A stretch of 64,000 bases of DNA, taken from assembly GCF_000513095.1 (NCBI RefSeq), contig NZ_BAUT01000008.1:36883-100882 (forward strand), given 5' to 3'. The notes below the pieces were generated by a model. It had not been told where the DNA came from. It did no database searches and saw nothing but the letters and a program-made list of their open reading frames with translations. Positions within the stretch are counted from its first letter, which is position 1, and each line of letters begins with the position of its first letter. Shown one piece after another: positions 26,689 to 36,787 of this stretch. The stretch comes from Halalkalibacter wakoensis JCM 9140. GTDB taxonomy: Bacteria > Bacillota > Bacilli > Bacillales > Bacillaceae_D. A program made the position numbers and the translations under genes.

Positions 26689-29600
26689 TTAAAGTTCTAA
26701 CTCTTGATCGGAATGTCGTTTTTTAAGTTTGTCTGCTAATAAATAGATGACAGGTATTAAAATGAGCGTAATAAACGTTGAAACAGCAAGTCCAAACACA
26801 ATGACGATTGCCATCGGCTGCTGCACCTCTGTTCCTTCACCAAAACCTAACGTGAGAGGTACTAAACCTAAGATCGTTGTAAGAGCTGTCATTAAAATCG
26901 GTCTTAATCTTGTAGGAGCAGCTTGAAGGATCGATTGATAGGTGGAATATCCTTCTGATTGCAATGTGTTCATGTAATCAACAAGGACTATCGCATTATT
27001 AACGACAATTCCTGTTAAGATTAAAATACCAATTAATGAACCAACGCCTAAAGGTTGGCTAGTGATAAGGAGTCCCCCTATGACCCCAATCGCTGTTACA
27101 GGAACAGAAAACATAATGATAAGAGGGTAGAAGAACGATTCAAAACGTCCAGCCATTACCATGTAAACAAGTAAAACGGCTAGCGCAATCGCCCCGCTAA
27201 GCTTAAAAAAAGCATCGTTCATTTGTTCATTTTGCCCTCCGAATGTAATTCTATATCCGCTAGGTAAAAGAGGTCTGATTTCTTCTTTTAAGGCGAATTC
27301 AATATCTGTAACAACGCTTCCTAAATCTCGGCCGAGTATATCTGCGCGAACGGTTATTTCACGAAGGCGGTCAACTCTTCGAATGGAACTTGGTCCTTGA
27401 CCGCGTTCAACAGTTGCGACAGCTGACAAAGGAATTCGTTCTCCTGTTGGTGTATCAATAAGGAGTTGTGCCAAGTGGTCTACAGATGCTGTATATTTCT
27501 CTTCAACTTGAAGGCGAACGTCTAACTCTTCACCATCACGTGCTATCTTTGTTGCGACAACTCCTTTTGTTGCATTTCCAATTGTGTTTGCGATTTGAGC
27601 ACTTCCTACACCGTAAGATGCAGCAGCATTCCGATCAATTGAAATTGTTACTTCGGGACTTCCTTCATTGTAGTTAGCTGTCGGTTCTCGTACTCCTTCC
27701 ACATTTGAAATCGTTTTGATCATTTCATCAGAAATTCGTTTTAGTGTTTGCAAGTCGGGACCCTTTACGGTAAGAGCTATCGGATTGTCTGAAAAGCCTG
27801 TATCGCTAGCTGTGACACGTATATCAACATTTGGAATTTGCTTTAGCCGTTCTCGGACATCTTCTGCCACAACTAAGTCAGAGCGACTACGCTCAGATAT
27901 TTGTTTAAGTAATAGGCTATATGACGCACGATTTACTTGAGAGCCTGCCCCAATTGTAAAGTTATCAGTACCTCCAACTGTGACATAGGCTAATTCGATT
28001 TCAGGAATGTTTGTTAGATGCTCATCAATTTCTTCCGTAAGACTAAGTGTTGCTTGAAGGTCATTACCAGCTGGTAATCGAGCATCAATGCTAACAAAAC
28101 TTTGATCTTGGGCAGGTAAAAATTCCGTTCCTAATAAAGGAATACAAGCTAATGATAACCCAAGCAATCCCATTGTTGAAAATAAAACTGTCTTTGGTTT
28201 GTGCAAAGAACGCTCCAAAAATCGCCTATACGCTGCTTTTGTCCGTTCGAACCCTCGCTCAAAAGCAGAAGTATGGTGATTGACTGCCATAAAAGTAGAA
28301 GAAAGCAAAGGAACAATGATTAAGGCTGTAATTAAAGATGCTAGTAAAGAGAAAGCAACAGTTACAGCAAGAGGCTTAAATAGTTGGGCAGCAAGGCCTT
28401 CAACAAAAACGATAGGCAAAAATACAACAACCGTGGTCAATGTTGATGCTATAATGGCTCCCCCTATTTCATTTGTGCCATTTATGGCTGCTTCTTTTTT
28501 TCCTTCCCCTTCTGAACGTTTCCGGTAAATGTTTTCTAAAATGACAATCGAATTATCAACCATCATTCCTACACCTAGCGCTAGACCACCTAGTGTCAAT
28601 ATATTTAAGGTTTCGCCGTAAAAAAATAAAAAAAGAAAAGTGGTCATAATAGAAATAGGAATAGAAAAAGCAATTATGAAAGTACTACGAATATTTCGTA
28701 AAAATACATAAAGCACAAATGCTGCTAACAACCCCCCGATCACAATGTTCCACCCAACTGCTTGGATGGATTGTTCGATGAATTGACTTTGATCAAAAAT
28801 TATTCGTATGTTTGTTCCTTCAGGTAATAACTCAAGCATTTCCTTAATCTCAAGATTTATGTTTCTAGCTACTGACACTGTATTCGTCCCAGATCCTTTG
28901 AGGATTGAGACCCCAATTGCTGGTTCTCCGTTTAAATAACTTTCTTGTAGCGTTGGTGCCGTTGTTTCTTGGATGGAAGCTAGATTGCTTAACGGAATGA
29001 CACCTTCAACAGTAGGAATCGGAAGCACTTGTAGATCATAAATAGATTGAAATTCTCCTGTAATTCGTACAGGGAGGCTTTGATTTGCATCTGTAACTTC
29101 TCCTCCCGGAATGTTAAGATTTTCACTACTTATAATTTGTTGTAAATCATTCAAGCTTAGCCCATAACTCGCTAGTTGATCTGGATCAACTTCGAGCCGA
29201 ATCTCTTGAGTGGTCCCACCTTCAATTTGAACGGCTGCAACACCATCGATCGAATCCAACCTTGGTTGTATTTCATTTTCAATTAAATTCTTTGTTTCTG
29301 CTAGGTCGCCATGTTGATCAGTAATAGCTAGTTGAACAATTGGTAACATACTAGGATCAAATCTCATTACTTGAGGAGTCGTGACACCAGGAGGGAGACG
29401 GTCTCGAATTTGGTCAATTCGTTCACGCATTGTTAATGTAGCAAAATCTAGATCTGTTCCCCAGTCGAACGCCACGAGAACAAGTGCTCCGCCTGTCCGA
29501 GACGTTGAAGAAACAGATTCTACGTTTTGAACACTTGCCATCATTTCTTCAAGTGGTCGCGTAATTAACTGTTCTACTTCTTCTGGACCAGCTCCTTCGT

Positions 29601-29760
29601 ATGATGCTGTAACCGCTACAACTGGATAATCCAATTCGGGAAAGAGATCAACAGGAAGGTTTCTGAGCGATACCATTCCTAGCATAATAAGCAATACAAT
29701 TAACATCGACATGGCTACCGGACGCAATACGGATAATTTTGCTACATTCATTGTACTCAC
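26689..29760 (-). CDS. RND-family efflux pump, inner-membrane transporter (SwrC/AcrB-like)
   Basis: 1023 residues. GTG at 29760 overlaps the upstream adaptor's stop (GTGA); ATG at 29751 is an alternative. Twelve membrane segments with two large extracytoplasmic loops after TM1 and TM7. Signatures: VLRPVAMSMLIVLLIML, PELDYPVVAVTASYEGAGPEEV, LGGLALGVGMMVDNSIVILE in TM4, and LIGILILTGIVVNNAIVLVDY in the second half. The charged Asp pair of TM4 in MMVDNS fits proton coupling. In B. subtilis SwrC exports surfactin and supports swarming; the substrate here is unknown. Translational coupling to the adaptor is likely. Confidence 0.92.
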   Translation of the reverse strand: MSTMNVAKLSVLRPVAMSMLIVLLIMLGMVSLRNLPVDLFPELDYPVVAVTASYEGAGPEEVEQLITRPLEEMMASVQNVESVSSTSRTGGALVLVAFDWGTDLDFATLTMRERIDQIRDRLPPGVTTPQVMRFDPSMLPIVQLAITDQHGDLAETKNLIENEIQPRLDSIDGVAAVQIEGGTTQEIRLEVDPDQLASYGLSLNDLQQIISSENLNIPGGEVTDANQSLPVRITGEFQSIYDLQVLPIPTVEGVIPLSNLASIQETTAPTLQESYLNGEPAIGVSILKGSGTNTVSVARNINLEIKEMLELLPEGTNIRIIFDQSQFIEQSIQAVGWNIVIGGLLAAFVLYVFLRNIRSTFIIAFSIPISIMTTFLFLFFYGETLNILTLGGLALGVGMMVDNSIVILENIYRKRSEGEGKKEAAINGTNEIGGAIIASTLTTVVVFLPIVFVEGLAAQLFKPLAVTVAFSLLASLITALIIVPLLSSTFMAVNHHTSAFERGFERTKAAYRRFLERSLHKPKTVLFSTMGLLGLSLACIPLLGTEFLPAQDQSFVSIDARLPAGNDLQATLSLTEEIDEHLTNIPEIELAYVTVGGTDNFTIGAGSQVNRASYSLLLKQISERSRSDLVVAEDVRERLKQIPNVDIRVTASDTGFSDNPIALTVKGPDLQTLKRISDEMIKTISNVEGVREPTANYNEGSPEVTISIDRNAAASYGVGSAQIANTIGNATKGVVATKIARDGEELDVRLQVEEKYTASVDHLAQLLIDTPTGERIPLSAVATVERGQGPSSIRRVDRLREITVRADILGRDLGSVVTDIEFALKEEIRPLLPSGYRITFGGQNEQMNDAFFKLSGAIALAVLLVYMVMAGRFESFFYPLIIMFSVPVTAIGVIGGLLITSQPLGVGSLIGILILTGIVVNNAIVLVDYMNTLQSEGYSTYQSILQAAPTRLRPILMTALTTILGLVPLTLGFGEGTEVQQPMAIVIVFGLAVSTFITLILIPVIYLLADKLKKRHSDQELEL

Positions 29761-30968
29761 TCACTTCGAATTGTTATTTCGGCACCATCTGTTAAACGCT
29801 CTTTACCAGTAGTTACCACGATGTCATTTTTCGATACTCCTGAAAGGACTTCAAAAAAGTCTCCACTTCTTGAACCTAAGTCTATCTCTTGGCGTTTGAC
29901 TTCTTCATTTTGTACGACAAACGTGTAAGGTACACCATCTTGATATAAAACGGCATTCGCTGGAATTAAAAGAGCGTCCTCAATTGTTTGTAAGTCAATC
30001 AAGGCTGTTGCTCTCATTCCACCTTTAAGGTTCATGGAATCATTGTCTATCGGAATCTGTACGGTGAAAGAGTTCGTTTGAGGATTTACTACAGGTGAAA
30101 TAGTTGATACCTCACTAGTAATGGTTTCCTCGACACCCATTATCGATAGCTCTGTTTTAAGACCTGGCTCAAGCTGGTTTACTTCAAAGCTACTAGCTGA
30201 GAATGTAGCGTTCATAGTAACTAAATTAGCAACCGTGACAAGAGGGATACTCGGAGCAGCAACTTGGCCGACTGAAACGTCTAACTGAGAAACAACACCT
30301 GAAATAGGGGAAGTAAGTCTTGTTGCCTGTAGAGCTCGCTCAGATTGTCGAACCGCCTCTTCAGCTTGTGCGATTTGCATTTCTAGTTCAAGGGTATTAA
30401 CAGGACCTGTTGTTCCTTGTACACTTGCAAATTGAATCAATTCGGTTTGTCGAATGGATACATCTAAGCTTGCTTGGATGATTTCAGCAAGTGAATTTTC
30501 AAAATTGTCGGTTTGGATTTGTTCAAGTAAAGTACGTGAACGATTAATGGATTGTTGTAACTCTTTTTCTAGTTCAGACATATTTGAAACATTCTGCTCA
30601 ATAGAACGATTAAGGTTATTAACTTGGACTAAACTTTGTTCTAACTGTTCCAAGGCTTGCCTTGCTTGAGAGACTTGTCTTCGTGCCTCTTCATCATTCA
30701 GAGTAAGAAGAAGATCACCTCGTTCAACGGCTTGACCTATTTCTACATGTATGTCCATAACCTCAAGAGGTCCGCCTGTAAAAAGAGGTACTTGATCTCT
30801 CGGGAGTAGCTGTCCTGATAGCTCAAGGGTCTGCTGAATGGAACCGGTAGATATCTGTTCTGTTTCTACTAGAAGGCGCTGACTTTCAACATCCTCGCTA
30901 GTAATATCATCTGTTGCACACCCTTGTAATAAGAGCATGAGAACAAAAGCAAAAATAAGTGGTTTCAA
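29757..30968 (-). CDS. RND efflux periplasmic adaptor (membrane fusion) lipoprotein
   Basis: 403 residues. Lipoprotein signal with lipobox LLLQGC (Cys17). Biotinyl-lipoyl-like hairpin flanks (ISTGSIQQTLELSGQL, MDIHVEIGQAVERGDLLLTLN; TSPISGVVSQLDVSVGQ), separated by a long coiled coil (about 85-195). The beta-barrel and C-terminal part include DALLIPANAVLYQDGVPYTFVV. It bridges the RND protein to the exterior and is the first gene of the two-gene operon. Gram-positive RND pumps use such lipoproteins without an outer-membrane channel. Confidence 0.9.
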   Translation of the reverse strand: MKPLIFAFVLMLLLQGCATDDITSEDVESQRLLVETEQISTGSIQQTLELSGQLLPRDQVPLFTGGPLEVMDIHVEIGQAVERGDLLLTLNDEEARRQVSQARQALEQLEQSLVQVNNLNRSIEQNVSNMSELEKELQQSINRSRTLLEQIQTDNFENSLAEIIQASLDVSIRQTELIQFASVQGTTGPVNTLELEMQIAQAEEAVRQSERALQATRLTSPISGVVSQLDVSVGQVAAPSIPLVTVANLVTMNATFSASSFEVNQLEPGLKTELSIMGVEETITSEVSTISPVVNPQTNSFTVQIPIDNDSMNLKGGMRATALIDLQTIEDALLIPANAVLYQDGVPYTFVVQNEEVKRQEIDLGSRSGDFFEVLSGVSKNDIVVTTGKERLTDGAEITIRSE

Positions 30969-31734
<766 letters not shown>

Positions 31735-31738
31735 TTAA

Positions 31739-31774
31739 AACCCTTCTACTCTTTTTTTAGTAGAAGGGTTTTTT
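31739..31774 (+). terminator. Terminator after spx
   Basis: Arms AACCCTTCTACT / AGTAGAAGGGTT followed by T5. Confidence 0.85.
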
Positions 31775-31785
31775 ACTATCCATTC

Positions 31786-32442
31786 TTATTTTTTGGTTTT
31801 ATTTTGAAACCATCCAACTAACAGTACCGCAACGATAACAAAAATCTGAAAGGATAACGTTAAAATAGGATTATGATGGAAAAGTGGGGCAAACATATCT
31901 TCATGAGTGATCATTCGACTTGCGGTGAAAGCAAGAATACCGGCTCCTAAATAAATAATGATTGGAAAACGATCAAATGCCTTCAAGATTAATTTACTAC
32001 CCCAAATAATGATTGGAACGGAAACAATTAAACCAATTAGAACTAAGGTATGATCTCCATGAGCAGCACCAGCTACAGCAATAACATTATCAAAACCCAT
32101 AACTAAATCGGCAATAATAATGGCTTTTATCGCACTCCAAAGATTGGTTCCACCTTCAATTTCACGGTCATCGCCTTGGTCTGTTAGAAGACTATAAGCA
32201 ATGTAAATCAAAAGTGCGCCACTTACGGCTAGTAAAAAGGGAACTTCCAATAGTTGTACGGCTACAACAGTTAGAGACATCCGCGTCACTAACGCTAAAC
32301 AGATACCAAGAACAATGGCCCGGTTTCGAATTTCTTTTGGGAGGTTACGGCATGCAAGAGCAACGACAATCGCGTTATCTCCACCTAAGATAATGTCAAT
32401 GCCGATAATTGTTAAAAGAGATATAAGAAAATCTGTATCCAT
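31786..32442 (-). CDS. yjbE: TerC-family membrane protein YjbE
   Basis: 218 residues if started at ATG 32442 (MDTDFLISLLTIIGIDIILG), the same length as B. subtilis YjbE; a start four codons earlier sits too close to its AAAGG site. Seven membrane segments with the TerC acidic motifs (IDIILGGDNAIVVALA near 14-29 and IADLVMGFDNVIAVAG near 107-122). TerC proteins are metal-ion exporters, several of them for Mn2+. No yybP-ykoY riboswitch is visible upstream, in contrast to the exporter at 22 kb. It is convergent with spx. Confidence 0.88.
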   Translation of the reverse strand: MDTDFLISLLTIIGIDIILGGDNAIVVALACRNLPKEIRNRAIVLGICLALVTRMSLTVVAVQLLEVPFLLAVSGALLIYIAYSLLTDQGDDREIEGGTNLWSAIKAIIIADLVMGFDNVIAVAGAAHGDHTLVLIGLIVSVPIIIWGSKLILKAFDRFPIIIYLGAGILAFTASRMITHEDMFAPLFHHNPILTLSFQIFVIVAVLLVGWFQNKTKK

Positions 32443-32913
32443 AGTCTGCATCATCCTTTGGCGTTAAGCACATTATTTTCATATTGATTAGAAATAGTTC
32501 ATACATTGAAACAAGTTCATCTATGTATGGAGCTTGTCTAATCGTCTACTAAAAACATATATGGTTTATCCAAAGAAAATATGATGAAAATTTCAAAGTC
32601 ATATCTCTATGAGAAACTGTTATAATGAAAGTAAGAGGAGATCTTTTTAAAATATGGGGATTGGCAGTTTATTTAATTTCCATTTTTAATTGATTTATCA
32701 TAAAATAGTAGTAAGCCTATTTAGAGATGAGCGATAGGTTACCCGTAACATATTCATAGTAAGTAGGAAGGAATCAATTAGACCTATCACGAATAAGTGA
32801 GTAAGTTTACGCCAGTCTTTGCTACATGACTAAGAACGTTGAAGGGGGTTTAAAGACGTTTTCCTCATCAAGAAATGAAGTTTATTATTACTCGATTAGG
32901 AGGGAGAGCGAAA
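32443..32913. other. Intergenic region between yjbE and mecA
   Basis: No gene. An extended -10 (TGTTATAAT, 32618-32626) faces mecA, about 290 bases before its start, leaving a long AT-rich leader. No recognisable riboswitch or terminator. Confidence 0.45.
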
Positions 32914-33558
32914 ATGGATATTGAACGCGTTAATGATACGACCGTAAAATTCTTTATTACGTATACAGATATTGAGGATAGAGGCTTTGACCGAGATGAA
33001 ATTTGGTACAATCGTGAGCGTGGAGAAGAGCTCTTCTTCGAAATGATGAATGAAGCCAACGATAGAGACGATGCATTTGAATTAGATGGACCATTATGGA
33101 TTCAGGTACATGCGTTAGATAAAGGATTGGAAATTGTCGTAACAAGAGGGCAAGTCTCTGACGGAAGTGTGAAGCTTGAAATTCCGGTTACGGATAAAGA
33201 TGGTGAAGAATCAAATCTAATTGATTTAATGTCCGGAAGTGATGAAGAATTAGATCCGGTAAACGATCATTTAGAAATTGTTATTGGATTTAAAGACTTT
33301 GAAGATGTCATTTCATTAAGTCACAACTTCTTTATTGATGATCTTTTTAATGAGCTATATCACTTTGAAGGTACGTATTATCTTCATGTGTTGTTTAATG
33401 ATGATCGCTACAACGAAGATGAACAAGACGATATGTTAAGCCAAATGCTTGAATATGGCTATGAGTCAGATATTTCTACTTATCGAATGAAGGAATATGG
33501 CAAAGAAATTGTTCAAGAAAATGCCCTTCCTGTTATTCGAACATCGTTCTCTAAGTAG
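32914..33558 (+). CDS. mecA: Adaptor protein MecA
   Basis: 214 residues from ATG 32914 after AGGAGGGAGAGCGAAA; a start 13 codons upstream has no site. N-terminal substrate-binding region (MDIERVNDTTVKFFITYTD, RERGEELFFEMM) and C-terminal ClpC-binding domain (VIGFKDFEDVISLSH, LYHFEGTYYLHVLF, ILSEYG-like LEYGYESDISTYRMKEYGK). MecA delivers ComK to ClpCP for degradation and so represses competence; it also acts on Spx in vitro. The competence genes coiA and comGA/comGB are in the same window. Confidence 0.95.
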   Translation: MDIERVNDTTVKFFITYTDIEDRGFDRDEIWYNRERGEELFFEMMNEANDRDDAFELDGPLWIQVHALDKGLEIVVTRGQVSDGSVKLEIPVTDKDGEESNLIDLMSGSDEELDPVNDHLEIVIGFKDFEDVISLSHNFFIDDLFNELYHFEGTYYLHVLFNDDRYNEDEQDDMLSQMLEYGYESDISTYRMKEYGKEIVQENALPVIRTSFSK

Positions 33559-33604
33559 TACGGTTTAATTTGGATGAAACAGATATCCTCATGGATAGAT
33601 GTTC

Positions 33605-33637
33605 TAAAAGAGGGATCCTGAGGGTCCCTCTATTTTA
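33605..33637 (+). terminator. Terminator after mecA
   Basis: Arms AGAGGGATCC / GGGTCCCTCT with flanking A and T tracts. Confidence 0.75.
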
Positions 33638-33669
33638 TTTGATTGTAAACTTTTTTCCTGGAGTGTTAA

Positions 33670-35181
33670 ATGAGAAATCAAATTAATCTTTTTATTTTTG
33701 GTATGTCACTAGTGGCTGTCCTTTATATGACAAGAATGTATTGGGAAGGTTGGGTAGTAGGTGCGTTAAGTATTGCCTTTTCCCTATCTGTAGTATTTAT
33801 TGCTGTCGTGATTTTTTTTGAAAATCGACATCCAACCAAAACGTTAACATGGTTGTTAGTGCTTGCGGCATTTCCTTTATTCGGGTTCTTTTTCTATTTG
33901 TTGTTTGGACAAAATCAAAGAAAAAGTCGATCTTTTTCAATTAAAGCTTTACAAGATGAACAGATGTTTGAAAAGATAGCTGGTCAGAGGCAGCAAAATG
34001 AAGATCAGCTACAGAAAATGGGAGATCATCAACAGCTTCTCTTCCGTTTAGCCCATCGTTTAGGAAAAACGCCCGTTTCGTTTTCAAGTGAAACGAAGGT
34101 ATTAACAGACGGAAAGGAAACATTTGCCCATATTTTAGAGGCACTGAAACAAGCGGAACATCATATTCATCTTGAATACTATATCGTACGAGATGATGAA
34201 CTGGGACAGGAAATTAAAGGAATTTTACTTGATAAAGCAGCCGCTGGTGTAAAGGTCCGTTTTCTGTATGATGCTGTAGGAAGTTGGCGTTTGTCCAAGC
34301 GTTACATTCGGGATTTGAAAGAGGCAGGTGTGGAAGTAGCCGCTTTTTCACCAGTGAAATTGCCATTCTTAAATCATAAAATTAACTACCGAAATCATAG
34401 GAAAATTATTGTCATTGATGGGGTGATCGGGTTTGTAGGCGGCTTAAATATTGGGGATGAATATTTAGGGAAGCACTCCTATTTTGGAAACTGGAGAGAT
34501 ACTCATTTATTTGTAAGAGGAGAGGCTGTTCGAACCCTTCAACTTATTTTCTTACAAGATTGGCATTATCAAACCGGAGAGACGATTTTGAGCCCAACTT
34601 ACTTATCTCCAGCTCTGTCGACAATCGAAGGAGACGGTGGCGTTCAAATGATTGCGAGTGGGCCAGACCAACGCTGGGAAGTTAATAAAAAACTGTTCTT
34701 TTCTATGATCACTTCAGCAAAAAAATCAATTTGGATTGCTAGTCCTTACTTTATCCCGGATGACGATATTGTAAGTGCATTAAAAATTGCAGCATTAAGT
34801 GGAATTGATGTACGTCTCCTTGTTCCAAGTCGTCCGGACAAGCGGATCGTTTTCCATGCATCTCGTTCCTATTTTCCAGAGATGCTAGAAGCTGGTGTGA
34901 AGGTTTATGAATACAATCGTGGTTTTATGCACAGCAAGTTGATTATTGTTGATCATGAATTAGCTTCCATTGGTACATCCAATATGGATATGCGTAGCTT
35001 TCATTTGAATTTTGAAGTGAATGCCTATCTGTATAAAACAAATAGTGTTACAACACTTGTAAGTGATTTTGTGTACGACTTGGAACATTCCAAACAATTA
35101 AACTATCATACGTTTAAGAACAGGTCAGTTATTCATCGAATTATCGAATCCACTTCAAGATTACTATCACCATTATTATAG
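33670..35181 (+). CDS. cls: Cardiolipin synthase
   Basis: 503 residues. Two N-terminal membrane segments (about 5-25 and 34-72 overall, including FPLFGFFFYLLFG). Two phospholipase D HKD motifs: NHRKIIVIDG with H243 and MHSKLIIVDH with H421. The phosphatidylglycerol condensation to cardiolipin takes place at the membrane. The length fits the Bacillus Cls/YwnE group. The start is ATG 33670 behind a weak site (GGAGTGTTAA). It is followed by a GC-rich dispersed repeat that separates it from coiA. Confidence 0.93.
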   Translation: MRNQINLFIFGMSLVAVLYMTRMYWEGWVVGALSIAFSLSVVFIAVVIFFENRHPTKTLTWLLVLAAFPLFGFFFYLLFGQNQRKSRSFSIKALQDEQMFEKIAGQRQQNEDQLQKMGDHQQLLFRLAHRLGKTPVSFSSETKVLTDGKETFAHILEALKQAEHHIHLEYYIVRDDELGQEIKGILLDKAAAGVKVRFLYDAVGSWRLSKRYIRDLKEAGVEVAAFSPVKLPFLNHKINYRNHRKIIVIDGVIGFVGGLNIGDEYLGKHSYFGNWRDTHLFVRGEAVRTLQLIFLQDWHYQTGETILSPTYLSPALSTIEGDGGVQMIASGPDQRWEVNKKLFFSMITSAKKSIWIASPYFIPDDDIVSALKIAALSGIDVRLLVPSRPDKRIVFHASRSYFPEMLEAGVKVYEYNRGFMHSKLIIVDHELASIGTSNMDMRSFHLNFEVNAYLYKTNSVTTLVSDFVYDLEHSKQLNYHTFKNRSVIHRIIESTSRLLSPLL

Positions 35182-35210
35182 ATCTAAAAAGTAAAGCCAT
35201 TGACTGTAGC

Positions 35211-35390
35211 GTGTTCGTTCATTGCGCTACAGCCACTCGCGCCTGCAAGGAGGTTCCGAGCCTCCCTCGGCTACGAGGCAACTGAAAAAGTGCTCGTTTT
35301 ATTGGAATTGAAAAGGAGCTTCAGCCTTGCTTACGGGATGGAGGACTCACCGGGCACCGCGGAAAGCGTAGTGTCATGCGACTGCCGCTG
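35211..35390. repeat. GC-rich dispersed repeat, copy 2
   Basis: Begins with module A in the opposite orientation to the copy at 5067 (CATTGCGCTACAGCCACTCG). It continues through ACTGAAAAAGTGCTCG and ends with part of module B (CTCACCGGGCACCGCGGAAAG). The 111-codon frame across it shares only repeat-encoded residues with a frame in copy 1 and is not treated as a gene. Confidence 0.78.
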
Positions 35391-35527
35391 GTTACCTATT
35401 GACTTATGTAAGGGATTTCTGTATTCTGCAAGGCTCAAAGTTCTAGTTTTTTTGAACTTATATAAAGATTTAGAAGGATTTTTAAATGATAAAGACGAAT
35501 GGTTAGTGAAAATAAGGAGGTGGCTAA

Positions 35528-36760
35528 ATGTTTAATGCAAAATTAGCAGATGGTACAGTTATTTCAATGGCTGATGAATGGCACATACAGGAACTGAAAG
35601 ATCTACGGAAGAAACGTGACTTTTATTGCCCCGCGTGTCAATCACAAGTTCAATTAAAACTAGGTACAACAAAAATTTGGCACTTTGCCCATTATGCCAA
35701 TCAAATTTGTTCGTTCTCACTAGAAAGAGAGACCGTTTATCACTTGAATGGAAAGCGACAGATTTATGAATGGGCTAAAAAGCAAAACATAAAAGTTGCA
35801 ATGGAAGTCTATCTTCCTCTGATTAAGCAACGTCCTGATTTACTTCTCCGCGTGAACCATACCCTCTATGCTATTGAATATCAATGTTCTCCAATTGATC
35901 AAGAGCTTCTTGAAAACAGATCTGCTGGATACGAGCAGTTAGGAATAACTCCAATCTGGTTATTAGGAGGAAATCGTTTAAAACGATGTGGAACGAACTC
36001 CTTTTCAATCAAATCATTTGAATGGTCAGCCAGCCGTCTGATCGATGGTCAACGTTTTCTGCAGTTTTATTGCCCAGAGCAAGCTAGCTTTGTAACACTC
36101 CAACAATTAACTCCGTACAGCCCTACAAGACTTTTAGCTTCTCTTCAAGAAACATCACTCTCTCAACTGTGTATCGAAGACATTCTATTTCCGAAAAACA
36201 AAACGATCCAGCTTTTATCTCAATGGTTAATCGTAAAAAAACATTGGCGTTATCAGTCATTCCCATTCAAAGGAAAAGCGGAAAAATTCCTCCAAACAAT
36301 CCTATACAAACACTGTATTCCCCCAAGTTATTTTCCAATTGAAGCTGGTTGGCCTTCCCCGCATTATGAGTTATTCACAACATCTCCATGTTATTGGCAG
36401 ACATTTTTATTATTAGAATGCATCGAGCATCAATCCCCACATCAATTCTTCTCCATTCAAATAGCCATCTCTTGTGTACAATCCTCTGTGAGTAGTCTTG
36501 TTTTTGGCATTCGTTTTATGAAAGATGGACGTAGTTGGTCAGAGGCAATTATCGGTTATTTTCAGTTTCTCGTTCAAATCGGCTATTTAACTGAAGAGAA
36601 GGGTCAGTATAAAAGAATGCGAAATATGGTTATTCCTACTTCTATGGACGATGCAATTATGTATGATCAAACCCTTTATTATCAAGAACTTATGACAATG
36701 ATGAATAAGAGGAATAGAGGGAACATTAAAGGAATAAGTGTAGAGGAGTCGAATATATAA
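35528..36760 (+). CDS. coiA: Competence protein CoiA
   Basis: 410 residues after AATAAGGAGGTGGCTAA. The N-terminus has a zinc-ribbon-like pair (DFYCPACQSQVQLKLG, residues about 33-48) then WHFAHYANQICSFSLERETVYHLNGKR. The nuclease-like core follows: VAMEVYLPLIKQRPDLLL and LYAIEYQCSPIDQELLENRS, with the acidic and Glu-x-Gln residues of restriction-endonuclease folds. CoiA promotes processing of incoming DNA with RecA and DprA during transformation, and it is ComK-controlled in B. subtilis. The C-terminal third is poorly conserved in appearance. Confidence 0.9.
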   Translation: MFNAKLADGTVISMADEWHIQELKDLRKKRDFYCPACQSQVQLKLGTTKIWHFAHYANQICSFSLERETVYHLNGKRQIYEWAKKQNIKVAMEVYLPLIKQRPDLLLRVNHTLYAIEYQCSPIDQELLENRSAGYEQLGITPIWLLGGNRLKRCGTNSFSIKSFEWSASRLIDGQRFLQFYCPEQASFVTLQQLTPYSPTRLLASLQETSLSQLCIEDILFPKNKTIQLLSQWLIVKKHWRYQSFPFKGKAEKFLQTILYKHCIPPSYFPIEAGWPSPHYELFTTSPCYWQTFLLLECIEHQSPHQFFSIQIAISCVQSSVSSLVFGIRFMKDGRSWSEAIIGYFQFLVQIGYLTEEKGQYKRMRNMVIPTSMDDAIMYDQTLYYQELMTMMNKRNRGNIKGISVEESNI

Positions 36761-36787
36761 TAGGTAGGAAAGTTGGAGGTGCGTTAC

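Noticed and set aside
35200..35535. 111-codon frame between cls and coiA
   Set aside because: Starts in the repeat and runs over the coiA ribosome binding site; no start site of its own.
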